A stretch of DNA of 52,995 bases from contig NW_019775558.1 in assembly GCF_001039355.2 (NCBI RefSeq), positions 306,680 to 359,674 on the forward strand. Direction: 5' to 3'. The notes beneath the pieces are model-generated. The model saw nothing but the letters and a program-made list of their open reading frames with translations. It searched no databases and was not told the DNA's origin. This stretch comes from Lingula anatina (taxonomy: Eukaryota; Brachiopoda; Lingulata; Lingulida; Lingulidae). A program made the translations under genes and the position numbers. Shown here piece by piece: positions 1-10,158 of the stretch (position 1 is the stretch's first letter; the number at the start of each line of letters is the position of its first letter).

Positions 1-1106
1 CCCCCTCCATGCATTGACAGCAGCCACCATGTTAGTCGTGACGTCAGCCTTCTTCACCACGTGACACCTAGGGGGAGGGCCTTTGCCCATATACGTCTCA
101 TCTATATGTCTGCTTTTTAAAGCTTTAATAGATCGTCAGAATTAAGTTCACTGATAAATTCAAAATGAAAAGTATTGTTTGGCAAGTGAAAGTGCGACGT
201 TACGCACAGAATGTGATAGGCTTAGCAGCAATCTAGTACGGGAAATATACAGCTGCACAGTGGAGCTGCCAATCAAACACATATATGGACAAGTGTGACC
301 TACTTTAAAACTCAGACACGCTACCACAGGGGTAAATCAGCAATTAGGCTAAAATTACGGGTTTATTTGTAAACTTCCATTATTTTAAGATAGGCTGATA
401 TGTAGTTGATATTTCATCTATCTAATACTGACAAATTCAGAAAAACACCCAAATTTTGACAATATACTGTTATCTACATCCTTAAGTGAAATGTTGGGCC
501 TAATATGCAAATATATTGAAATAAACTACTATGCAAAAATGATGTTTCTTTCGTTTTTTGTGCAAATTTTTCATCGATTCGCGGTCCATTTCTTTTTAAA
601 TGGAGGTAAAAAAAAACAGATAAGAAGAGTATCCTATAGTAAAAGAAAACACTTTTTAAGGGAAGAAAAATAATTTCAAAAGTCACTGTAGCCGGGTACC
701 GATTTTTTGAGGTGGAGAAATATCCAGCAGTCTGTATTTCGTAAATCTGAAGACTAATTCAAAAGAAAGACTCGAAAGATTTTGCATTGATTAAAGAAAA
801 TTTGACTTCGTAAATCTACTCAACTAAAAATATCATTTCATATAATTTTCCCACTTTTGGTGTTTAGGAGATCGTGTACTGTACTGAAGCGGACACGTAA
901 CTCCGTAAACATGTTTGTTAATGTTATGTAAGACGGTATTCTTCGGCATGTGTATTGATAATCGAATGTAAATTATCAAGAGATACGCCCTTTGTCTCCC
1001 AAAATCAATATCCAAAACGAACAGAACGAGTTCAGTATATAGAAAGCAGGTAGAATATATACATCCAGCAGATTTTTTTTTGATTTTATTTCTTTTTCAC
1101 TTTCCA

Positions 1107-1153
<47 letters not shown>

Positions 1154-1498
1154 TGTATTTGCTAAGCGGGTAACGAAATAACATGTAAAATATGGGTATT
1201 TGTTGGTAGGCATTATTCGATTTAAACGGACATTTCATTCGTTTATTTTACTTTTCTTAAAACCATAACATCATTCACATAACACCATTCACGTAATTCT
1301 TATCCTTTCTGAACCCTAATTTCAAAAGAAAGACTTGAAAGCATTTGTATTGATTAAAGAAAACTTGACTTCTATAACTATATATCTAATATAACTAACG
1401 GATAACAAAATATGCTTTCCATTCACGGAGAAGAATCTCAAAAATACCAATAACTTGATGATTTTTCCTTTTTTATCACGTTATTTCGTTCCACTTAC
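1..1498. other. Non-coding flank: intron 1 of the PAN-domain gene, exons not found
   Basis: No exon with a recognisable domain was found here on either strand; the short open frames look like chance frames in AT-rich DNA. It should be the first intron of the minus-strand PAN-domain gene, whose donor lies at 1497-1498. It contains a (CA)n microsatellite at about 1110-1150 and, near the left edge, a CRE-like TGACGTCA (39-46) close to an E-box CACGTG (58-63). Confidence 0.5.
1110..1150. repeat. (CA)n microsatellite
   Basis: About twenty uninterrupted CA dinucleotides. Simple sequence repeat with no coding content. Confidence 0.95.
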
Positions 1499-2101
1499 CT
1501 TGTTGACGTGGTAAGAGTCTCTCACATAATACGTGAAAGCTTCGTTCTCCACCAAACTATTATAGTGTTCAACATGGGTTGCGTCGTTCAGCGTACAACT
1601 ATGATTCTTCTGATTAAAGTTATACGAGCGGCAATTCACATGTTGCAGACACTCGAACGCGCACTGGGTTGGAAGATGAGTCGTCGAAATTTCTTTGAAC
1701 ACATGTCCAAGGAATAGTTTCCCGATTTTTTTCCCGCGAAATAACTTTTCTTCTTTTGGATTTCGTACGTTTGTGTCAACTGGGAGTGATATGTTAGACC
1801 ACACCAATGTACCGTTGACATCTTCCCACGTCCCGTTAATGAAGGTTATGGTATCTTCGGCTTCTAGTGAAGCCAATTCGTCTTCTAGTGAAGTGAAACC
1901 ATTATCCGTCCCTTCAAGAGTAGAATTTGTTCCATTTGTCGTAGAGTTGTCAGAAATTGTTACGTTTATTACCGCCTTGGGAGGAACTGGAGGGGAGAAG
2001 TGCCATTGATATTCAACACCAGTGCAAACACCGCCAAAAACGGTGATCAATATCCCGAACTTAAATAGGAAGAAAACTGTATCGTAGAAAACAGCCCGCA
2101 T
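1499..2101 (-). CDS. First coding exon of a glycosylated PAN/Apple-like domain protein (partial)
   Basis: A 201-codon exon with ATG at 2101, ending in phase 0 at a good donor (AAG followed by GTAAGT). Residues 7-26 form a hydrophobic segment (FFLFKFGILITVFGG) that could be a signal peptide or a signal anchor. Residues 40-105 are Ser/Thr/Asn-rich and acidic, with seven N-glycosylation sequons (N46, N52, N56, N59, N89, N96, N103); an eighth is at N166. Residues about 133-193 look like a PAN/Apple module: C147, C151, C157 and C169 with the pattern CxxxCxxxxxCxxxNF and a later C, as in PAN_1 domains. PAN modules bind proteins or sugars in extracellular proteins; in invertebrates they often precede fibrinogen-like, EGF or lectin modules. 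The following exons were not found at lower coordinates, so the C-terminal part and the function are unknown. PAN assignment is by eye. Being exon 1 rests on the in-frame ATG plus the hydrophobic start. Confidence 0.7.
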
Positions 2102-3587
2102 TCTTTCACTGTAAACGTCTTCCTTCTCCGGGCCAACTCCGCAATATTGTTTCGAAACTTACTGATTTAAGACTGAAGGGGGAGAAACACGATTCGAGGA
2201 CTTAGCAAATAAGATCAGGAGAATTAGAGATTGCTTATTAAATTTTCATCGGTAATCACATTTTGGCGTTTCATCTGTGATTAACAGCGCTGGGAAGCCC
2301 CAAGAGACCACTTCACAGCATGGTTTTCACTTATTGCTTCATGATCGACACCGTCCGTAGCTTAATTAATTGGGATTTAATGTGACGGTGAGCTAGACTG
2401 ATAGACGACTAATACGAAACTGACGATTACTTTTCATGACAACGTTTCGTTCAACGGAATTTACTGCTAAGAATTAGACTGTTGTCATCTGTTATGTATA
2501 GGAATGTCTGTTAAATACATGGAGGGACACATTTTTATGACATACACGCCTGCACAGAGGGAGGACAGACAGATTGATAGAATAATTGATTGATAGTTTG
2601 GGCGGATAAAACGCGCTGAACTTTAAATTTTAATTTCTCACGAACTTTCCATTGGAACTGGACGGATTTTCACCTAATGCTTTTTTGCATGATATTAACT
2701 CATAGCTTCTTAACTGCCACACGGCTCTCAATACAAAACTGTAGCTCAAAAACGCAATACTGAAATAAAGCGTTTTGTAATCTTTTGGGTAATGGCTTTC
2801 TCCCAGACTAGCGCAGTCTCTTGACAGTCCAACAACACATTTTCAATCAGGATGGGGAAACTTTTCTTACTGCAAAGGCCATACAAGAACATTTTGAACT
2901 AGTTGTGGATTCATAAATATTCTTAATATTCAGATTTGCTGTAACCCGTTCCTCATTCAACGTCACAAGATGTGGGACTATCTCGGCGAAAAAGTGCTCG
3001 ATGATCAGAGCCTAAGTGAAGACAAACTCACCAGAGGTTCATAACATGTAATATGTATATATTTAATATATTAAACATTTATCTTTTACGCGTCAAATAA
3101 GGGATATCCTGAAAGTATGTTGCAGTCTTTTTAACAGTGCACAGATTTTTTTAAGTGCAAATTTCGTTTGGCTGCAAAATGCACCTCTCACGTTATCAGT
3201 TGGACGGAAAATGTTCCCCTCTTTGTCCTTGTGACTGTATGAGCCAAAACTTTTGTTTTACTAGGACAATAACACAAAAATGAAGAATGTGGAAAAAATA
3301 AAAACAATGGACTCATCTATACATGATTTATTGAATGTATATCTGCTTAATTACTAATATACCGTAGAATGAATGAAAATGACGAGTTCATAAAAATGTG
3401 AAAACATTATGTTATCTATGTCCTAGTTTTCAAATACTGATCAACTTCTCACCAACATCAATGACGTACAAGATATAAAACAGCATCTTATCGCACTGTC
3501 TCCTCTAGCGCAATCCCTCAATATCAGTTTCAATCCGCATCAGCGATCCTTGAAAATCTAATAAATATTTCAAGTCAATCCACGTTT
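2102..3587. other. Intergenic: PAN-gene upstream region and SNRNP27 3' UTR
   Basis: No coding exon is visible. The part next to 2101 should hold the promoter and 5' UTR of the PAN-domain gene. The part next to 3588 should be the SNRNP27 3' UTR; a TTTATT on the + strand at 3327-3332 (AATAAA on the minus strand) is a plausible polyadenylation signal. No repeats or RNA genes were recognised. Confidence 0.5.
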
Positions 3588-6500
3588 TTAGGCGATAAAG
3601 TCAAGTGGTCTGTTGAATCCACCCCTTCTGTTCATGTATTGCCTGAAATGCAAATAAAAACATAATAACAGAACATTTAAATAAATGTTAAAAGTAGTTA
3701 AGGGAGACATGCCACAATGTTTATATTTGAGTACCCAAACTTTTATTTCATATTATGAAAAGTCTTACAAGTTGTTTTACTGGACACTTGCTGTGCATGC
3801 TGAAAAGTGTTTATGTTTCACAAGACAGTCATAAAATACATAAAAGAAGCTTACCTGTATCTTCGTTTTTGAAGAATGTTTGCAGCACCCTCTGCGTTAC
3901 CGTCGACTTTTTTCCCCTAAAATCAAAAGTTACTCGTTTTGAACTGAATTCAATCCTCATATAATTATGCTTAAATATCAAAAAGTTAAAGACCACTAGA
4001 TATCAGTTCCCATGACTGGGTTTTCCTAGTTAATATCATTAAAAAGAATTGAAAAGCATGTAAATAAAACCTATATCTTAGCTAAAGAAATATGACTACT
4101 TGTTAGATGTAAATATTGGCTGGCCATAAAAACCTCGGATAACAACTAACAATTCTAGAAAAAATCCTGTGGTTCTAACCCCCCCAAGAATCAAATTGCA
4201 CATGCATCTTAACTAAACATTCAGGCATCTCCTGTAAACAATAAAATATGACTATGTAATTCTAAACTGCATCACGACACATTTGGACTTCTCTAGAAAA
4301 AATGAAACGGTCTTTTTTGCTTAAGTATTTGGCGAAAGAGGTACAAACATACTTGCCTTAATTCTCACTACCTTTCATATCAAGTCCAAAACATGCATTT
4401 TCATCAGAATGTTAATGGGTAAAATATACCCAACAAAACTCATTAGGAGTACAGGACTTCACATGGGAATTCAAAATTGGTCATAACAACCTAAATGTTT
4501 TTATAACTTACTTTGGTGGTTTCAAAACCTCCAAATCCCATTATCTTCATCATTTCAATTTCTTCTTCAGATTTTCCTTCTAGCTGAGATGCTAAAATGT
4601 AAAATAAAATGAAGCAAACCAGCAAATTTAACCATCTGTCAGAGACTAAAAAGCTGTCAATCCAAATAATTAGAATAGTATAATCTAACAACACCTGCCA
4701 TGACAATACTCATAACTGCCACTCCCCTTAAAGGAGTAAATTTTAATTTTAAAACACTGAGACTGCAGGTAAGAAGTGTGGAAATACTTTCAGGCACATA
4801 ATACTCCTGCCAACTGTAGTCCATATATACTGTAGCATAGAACTCCAAAACACATATTTGTGGGCATTGTCTAAAGCATGGCATGAACTCAATGGACTTA
4901 CGGTTCAAAGGCTTGTAATCACGTTTCATAAAAAAGTCTTGCACATGTCAACTAATAATAAAGTCCTGATGTGAATGAATTGGCAAATAAACCTCTCAAA
5001 CACAAATGATAATTCTTTTAAATTTAGTGAAGCAATTATATAGTAGAAAAAATCAGCAGCTGGAGCAAACCCAAAATTATGATAATATAACTGCAGATGG
5101 ACAATTTATTTATAAAATTTACCAGATAAATACTTACGATCTAACTCTATGGCAGGCTGCTCTGCTACCTTGTACGCTTTTTCCTCATCAGAGGCATTAT
5201 CATATTCCCTCCTATCTCTTCCACCACGGTCTCTGTCTCGTGGATCTCTATTACGATCTCGTGATCTGAATGTACAAAACAGACAGGTCAAAACCAAGAA
5301 CAGAAGAGAAAATGGTTACAGTGGAAAAACCTAAAAGTCATTTTGTTACTCCAAGAACAAAACAAAATGCACATTGTTATGATTTTCAATCAAAACTCAC
5401 AGAAACCATTTCCACTAACAATACCTGATTCTAAAGTTCCCTGCTTAAATTTAACAAATACAGTGTGTTTTAGGTTATTTAAAATTTGTCAAACCTTGAT
5501 CTTCTTCTGGGTGAGATTGACCTGCGTCTTCGTGGAGATCTGGACCTGGAACGTTTACGATAATCTGGAGAGAAACAGAAAAAAAACTATTGTAATATTT
5601 TGTGGTCAAAAATAGGCTGTGATGCCAGATGTGAGTTTCAGTGTTTTTCTTAAATATAAGTGAACATTAGTATAAACTCTGTACTTATTACATTTTAGCA
5701 CAAAGTCTTAAGCATTAGCACTTCTATTTACAGTTCCACGTACTACATATATATATATATACACTTTAACAAAAGGAAACAGGTGCTCATAACTATAAAA
5801 TAACAACCAGTTAGCAACTCAGCTGTGACTCAGCTGTGACTCAGCTGTTTGTCAGGGGCTCTCAAATATTTTGCTTACCTCTCACCTCCTGAAAGCGCTC
5901 ATTTCTGTATCAGTTACGCTGCTGTGAAATTATAGGCCTACATATGTTAAAAACTGCTGTTACAGACTTCTGAATAGAAGAAGATCTGGGATTGTTTCCC
6001 GCACAGAAAAGCAAACTCCCGAACAATCATGCTGGCCAAGACCGTTGTCAAAGAACAAAGAACAAGTTGGCTTTTCAACAGTGTGAGTTGAAGAGGTGAG
6101 AGGTAAGCAAAAGACTGGAGAGCCCTGCCTTGTGGTTAACACTGCTAGCTGATCATCAATTTACAGTAGCGTACACCTTTATTTTTTATGCATAAGCACA
6201 AAAGTACATATTATCTGAAATTGTGAATAAGACCTGCTAATGCTTGAAACTTCCCAGACCACAGATCTGATTTAAAAACTAGGTGCTACATGTATGAGGA
6301 TAAAACTCGGGCTTGAGCCATAAATAGAAAATTGGTCTTTTCAGGGTTGACTGAGAAATAAGATTAAAACTGTTCATTGTTCATTGATCAATAAACATAT
6401 CTGATGGAAAAAAAAAAATGAAATGCCACATAACTGACCTCTTTCTTTTCTGTATCGATCTCTATCTCTGTCCCTGGACCTAGATCTTGACCGTCTTCTT

Positions 6501-7599
6501 TCTGGTATGAAAGAAAAGCAAATAAAAGCAATTTTATTAACTAATACCAATTAACATCAATTCTGTAGCTGAAAGTATTTATTGAGAATGGCATGATATA
6601 ATAAATGAATGACCCTTTGCATAAACCATGTACTAGTAATAATTTATTCATGTTCTTCAATTGGTGTCTGTTACTGCAAGTAATTCTCCATTCATTTAAT
6701 GGTTACCTAAATACAGTAAAGCATAAAAACAGCAGCAGGACTAAATTTTATAGAATGAAATTAAATAAAAAGAGCAAGTGGTTAAAGATGTCATATCTGG
6801 TATGGGTACGTTAGAAGTACCTCCCCCTCCCTCCACCAAGTATAATCATTCCTTTCCATTATTTTTCAATGTATCCGCTATTCAAATATTATGACGATTT
6901 TCAAAAAACTTTCATGTTATGAGACTTGTCAGATTACAGCAAATTTTCACCCTGCAACGAAATCAGCTCTCTTCAGACCTCCCGTCATATTAGAACATGT
7001 TAGTGAGAACAGTCTTGAGGTGATCCAAGTTTCTTGTTAAAACATCTAAGAACGGGTAAGTAAATTACCAAACTAATTTATTTGAATAGCAGAGACACTG
7101 CTTAAAGTCACTTCAAAACTTAATTTGGAAAAACATTGAAAATCAATAAATTAAATTTTAGAGTATGTGGGAGTACTGTTAACGTTAACTACCCGTGTGA
7201 CAGGAATGGTAGTCCGTAGAATGAAGTCCGGGGTCCTATAGGCTATATGATTGGTACAGGTTAGGGTTAGTTGGGGTATTGGGGTTAGAATATGGATTAT
7301 ATAAAAAGAAAATGTTACTTGTACGATGTAATGGGAAACGGACTACGGTTCCTTGCGCACTTCCATTCCTGCCACACCGGCATCGTTGGCTTTAGAAATT
7401 AGAAATGGCCGATAAAATTCGGACAAAGAGTGAAGCTGTTTGTGGACTTGAAATAAAACCAGTGGTTACAGGATGAATTGCTACTTTATGTAGGTATTAT
7501 GACTATACAGACATGTTTTTTTATTTCAAGTCCCAAAACAGAGTGATTATTTTACTAACCCCTTCTTGGAGATCGACTCCGACTCCGACTTCTTCCCAT
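3588..7599 (-). CDS. SNRNP27: U4/U6.U5 small nuclear ribonucleoprotein 27 kDa protein, seven exons
   Basis: Complete gene. Coding exons, 5' to 3': 7560-7599, 6439-6501, 5495-5564, 5138-5265, 4512-4591, 3855-3916, 3588-3642 (stop TAA at 3588-3590). They total 498 nt, giving 165 aa; the human protein is about 155 aa. The N-terminal ~95 residues are an RS/RD/RE-rich low-complexity region beginning MGRSRSRSRSPRR. The C-terminus carries the signature of the family: LEGKSEEEIEMMKIMGF in exon 5 and the terminal RQYMNRRGGFNRPLDFIA in exons 6-7. SNRNP27 is an SR-type component of the U4/U6.U5 tri-snRNP that acts in the nucleus during pre-mRNA splicing; the C-terminal block is the deeply conserved part. 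All introns are GT/AG and phases are consistent. Introns 1 and 2 carry inverted-repeat elements. Identification is by sequence signature and is firm; start ATG is supported by the conserved MGRSRS start. Confidence 0.96.
5853..6127. repeat. Inverted-repeat element in SNRNP27 intron 2
   Basis: Two arms of about 35 bases, 5853-5888 and 6093-6127, are imperfect reverse complements sharing CTTACCTCTCACCTC and its complement; about 205 bases separate them. Just outside the left arm, three tandem copies of an ACTCAGCTGTG unit occupy about 5817-5850. No coding capacity is seen. Probably a non-autonomous DNA-transposon remnant; its outer borders are not clear. Confidence 0.5.
7193..7379. mobile_element. 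MITE-like element in SNRNP27 intron 1
   Basis: The ends are imperfect inverted repeats: CGTGTGACAGGAATGG at about 7194-7209 and CCATTCCTGCCACAC at 7363-7377. Further internal pairing joins AGTCCG (7209-7214) to CGGACT (7340-7345). The interior (about 7258-7290) contains TTAGGG-like runs. At about 185 bp without a coding frame it fits a short non-autonomous terminal-inverted-repeat element. No certain target-site duplication could be assigned. Confidence 0.5.
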
Positions 7600-8670
7600 G
7601 TTGATTTTTGTGAATGCGGGATTTTCCGATAGGTGGCACTGAGGTGCACTGATTAAGCTCATCATTCAGTATGTGCACAGTAGTTCTATGGGATAATTTA
7701 ATAAAGCTAGTGACTGATTTTTGGAGGCACCCTGAGGGAGGATGGTTATTTTCATTTCCACTTTTGTCTTAATATGGTTATAACAAAAAACAATTAATAC
7801 TAGTAATTTTCATCACTTAAAAATGAATTATTAAAAATGAATTAATATTTTAAAATGCATGAATCCGACACGACCATATTAGGTGACAAACTTTTCAAAA
7901 TTATCGAGAGGCCGGTTTTTAAGTTTGACAAAAATTTCAAAGTGAAAGAAAACTTATGTCGGCGGAGAATCGTCATCCAACAAAATTTTTAAGACCGACT
8001 AAATTTCCAAGTTATTACCGTAACATCTTAAAACGTACATAATGTATTAAAGAGAGAACTACCGGGTATTTACAAGCATTAATTTGTATTTTCAATTTTG
8101 GTCTATAGATCTGTAAGGTAGGACTAAAAAGGGCGTATATACTATATGTGTAAATATTATTATTAATTAATTTTTTCTGAATAGGCCCTCCGCATGTAAG
8201 CATGTAGGTAATCTGTGCTGACCGTTATCCAATTCCTGAGAGAGCATTATTGGCCTGAGAGGACAATGTTGTTTATTTATCTATATAGTACCTAGAATTT
8301 TGTTTTATTCTTCACTTTACAAATATTCCGTTTATTTGTCAATAACATTGATTTTGTAATTTAATTGTAATGTTTTCGCAGAGTACCTTTGGGTTGGTAA
8401 ATCGACATGAATCAAAAATTCAACTTTCAGTTTTACATTGATATTTCAGGGCCGTAGTGATAGTCCAAAATAATGCATGAATTAAGTGTACAGTGTACTG
8501 GTACTGGAAATAAAGTTAGTCAGATGCACGTGCATAAGATTTTTGTTAGACCAATGAACCTTCATATCGAGATGCCCCCGAATATTTCACTGAAATACAG
8601 TCATCAAAGATCATGATGAGCATAATTTAGTGTATAGTAACCAAATATTTGGTTAACTTAGATTTATTAA

Positions 8671-8895
8671 GGGTGCATTCCCAGAGATTTAGATCGATCC
8701 AGAGATTTAGATTTAGATCGACCTAACTCCCTGGGGGTTCACGCTAAATTGCAGTCAGCCAAGCACGCACCATAGTTGATTACCCCCTTACAGCTTTTAG
8801 TTGGCGGGACAGACGCTTAAGCCGGCTAAGCTGACAGTAATCAAGTGAGACTCCCCACAGGGATAGATCGATCTTAAATCCATGGGAATGGGGTC
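8671..8895. mobile_element. Short inverted-repeat (MITE-like) element, intergenic
   Basis: The left arm, 8671-8699 (GGGTGCATTCCCAGAGATTT then AGATCGATC), is an imperfect reverse complement of the right arm, 8866-8895. An inner pair (around 8752-8766 and 8826-8840) extends the symmetry. TTA occurs just outside both ends, compatible with a 3-bp target duplication. About 225 bp, no coding frame. Confidence 0.4.
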
Positions 8896-8999
8896 TTAGA
8901 TTTTAGTGTGGTTTTTATAGAGTACCTTGTTTTTTTTTTTTTTGTTTTTTTTTTGGGGGGGGCGTTCATTTTTTAAATATGACTGTTAGGGGAAAATTG

Positions 9000-9035
<36 letters not shown>

Positions 9036-9089
9036 AGAAAAATACCCTAAGGTGAAGAAACCAGACAAATATTTGTCTAATTAATTTTT

Positions 9090-9853
9090 GTCTTTATTTC
9101 ATACAGTATATAGTATTGTCCAATTTTAAAGCAATCACTTTTAATGCAGTAACATCACAAGATATGTACAGACTATTACGTTCAAGCAGTCGTCTCAACA
9201 ATCATAGTACTTCAGAAAGCAATTTTTGTACAACCCTGATACCCTGATAAAGAGTATTTTTCACTTTCAGTAATATCTATTAGAAAATTATAAGAAAAAA
9301 AATTAAAAAATTAAATTTAGTACATAAGAACAATTTCTATGCCTCAAATTCTAATATCATGTAAGTCTTTGAATGAAATCAATGTTAAAACCAATAAATA
9401 TACAAGTCAGTCAGAACTGAGAAGTTCTTTTGGGGTCTAATTCAAGTACTTTTGCACCATTTTCCATTAAAATCAATCATTTAACAGCATCATTTCTACA
9501 GAAATCCAACATTGCCTTCCAAGTATTTATCATAAAAAATTTAAGAAAGCTTATACTATATAAATCTTTTCAAAATTGGTAAGAAGATGATGCATGATAA
9601 AAACGTGACCAATCCATTCTGACACATCTCCTATAATTACCCTTAATGGTTTTGTAATAAATAAATGAACTCATAAATAACTAAATAAATATCACTATAA
9701 AATGATTGATGAGACATTTAGCATTTTTATGTAGTTTTTTAAAAATTTTTACGTATATATATTAATAGGCATGAACCTGCATGATCATAATTACAATGTG
9801 CAAGATGACACAGCCACTTCCCTCTTTATAGGCAATTATTATCATTATTACTA
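9090..9853 (-). other. Probable 3' UTR of the lectin receptor gene
   Basis: AT-rich sequence directly downstream of the receptor stop codon with no coding exon. A minus-strand AATAAA at about 9094-9099 would give a 3' UTR of roughly 750 bases. The end is inferred, not demonstrated. Confidence 0.4.
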
Positions 9854-10158
9854 TTATGCTTGGGAATAGAGTGGATTTTCAAATGCATCGTCACTAGATC
9901 CTGGTGAACCAATACTCAAGGAATTATCATTTTTCGAATAACTAACATTTGCTGGATTATCAAAGGCTATGCTTCCACCTGCTGTGTTTGTTTTCAGTCC
10001 CTGTAGTTTTCCAGAACGATAGAAGTAAAACAAGGCAAAGACAGCAATCAGCACCACGGCTAGTGTTCCTATGACAATCCCTGCCACTTCCCCAACTGAC
10101 ACAGAAGTAGGACTTGGGACGGGAGCAACCTGAGCTTCTGGCGTGGAGTCCACTTGAG
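9854..10158 (-). CDS. Receptor last exon: transmembrane segment and FxNPxY cytoplasmic tail
   Basis: The final exon supplies the last 101 residues (about 2653-2753). A Pro/Thr-rich juxtamembrane stretch leads into one hydrophobic span of about 23 residues (starting VAGIVIGTLAVVLIAVFALF), then a basic stop-transfer RSGK. The tail of about 54 residues is Ser/Asn-rich and holds FDNPAN and, four residues from the end, FENPLY. FxNPxY is the clathrin-adaptor/PTB sorting signal known from LDL-receptor-family tails; finding it at the extreme C-terminus supports an endocytic receptor. The first F-D-N-P lacks the tyrosine at the right spacing. Topology is type I, given the N-terminal signal peptide. 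Confidence 0.9.

Larger units (their letters stand above)
7600..9853. other. Intergenic: SNRNP27 promoter side and 3' UTR of the lectin receptor gene
   Basis: No coding exon is visible. The left end should hold the SNRNP27 promoter and 5' UTR. About 9090-9853, next to the receptor stop codon, should be that gene's 3' UTR; a TTTATT at about 9094 (AATAAA on the minus strand) could be its polyadenylation signal. Between them are an inverted-repeat element (8671-8895), a T/G-rich run (about 8930-8962) and a 34-base poly(A) run (about 9001-9034). Confidence 0.5.

Noticed and set aside
1695-2009. A 104-codon + strand gene
   Set aside because: It is the antisense shadow of the PAN-domain exon, which has the signal segment, sequons, cysteines and donor site.
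9001-9034. Poly(A) tail of a processed retrocopy
   Set aside because: No intronless gene-like sequence or target duplication lies beside it; a simple homopolymer run is sufficient.
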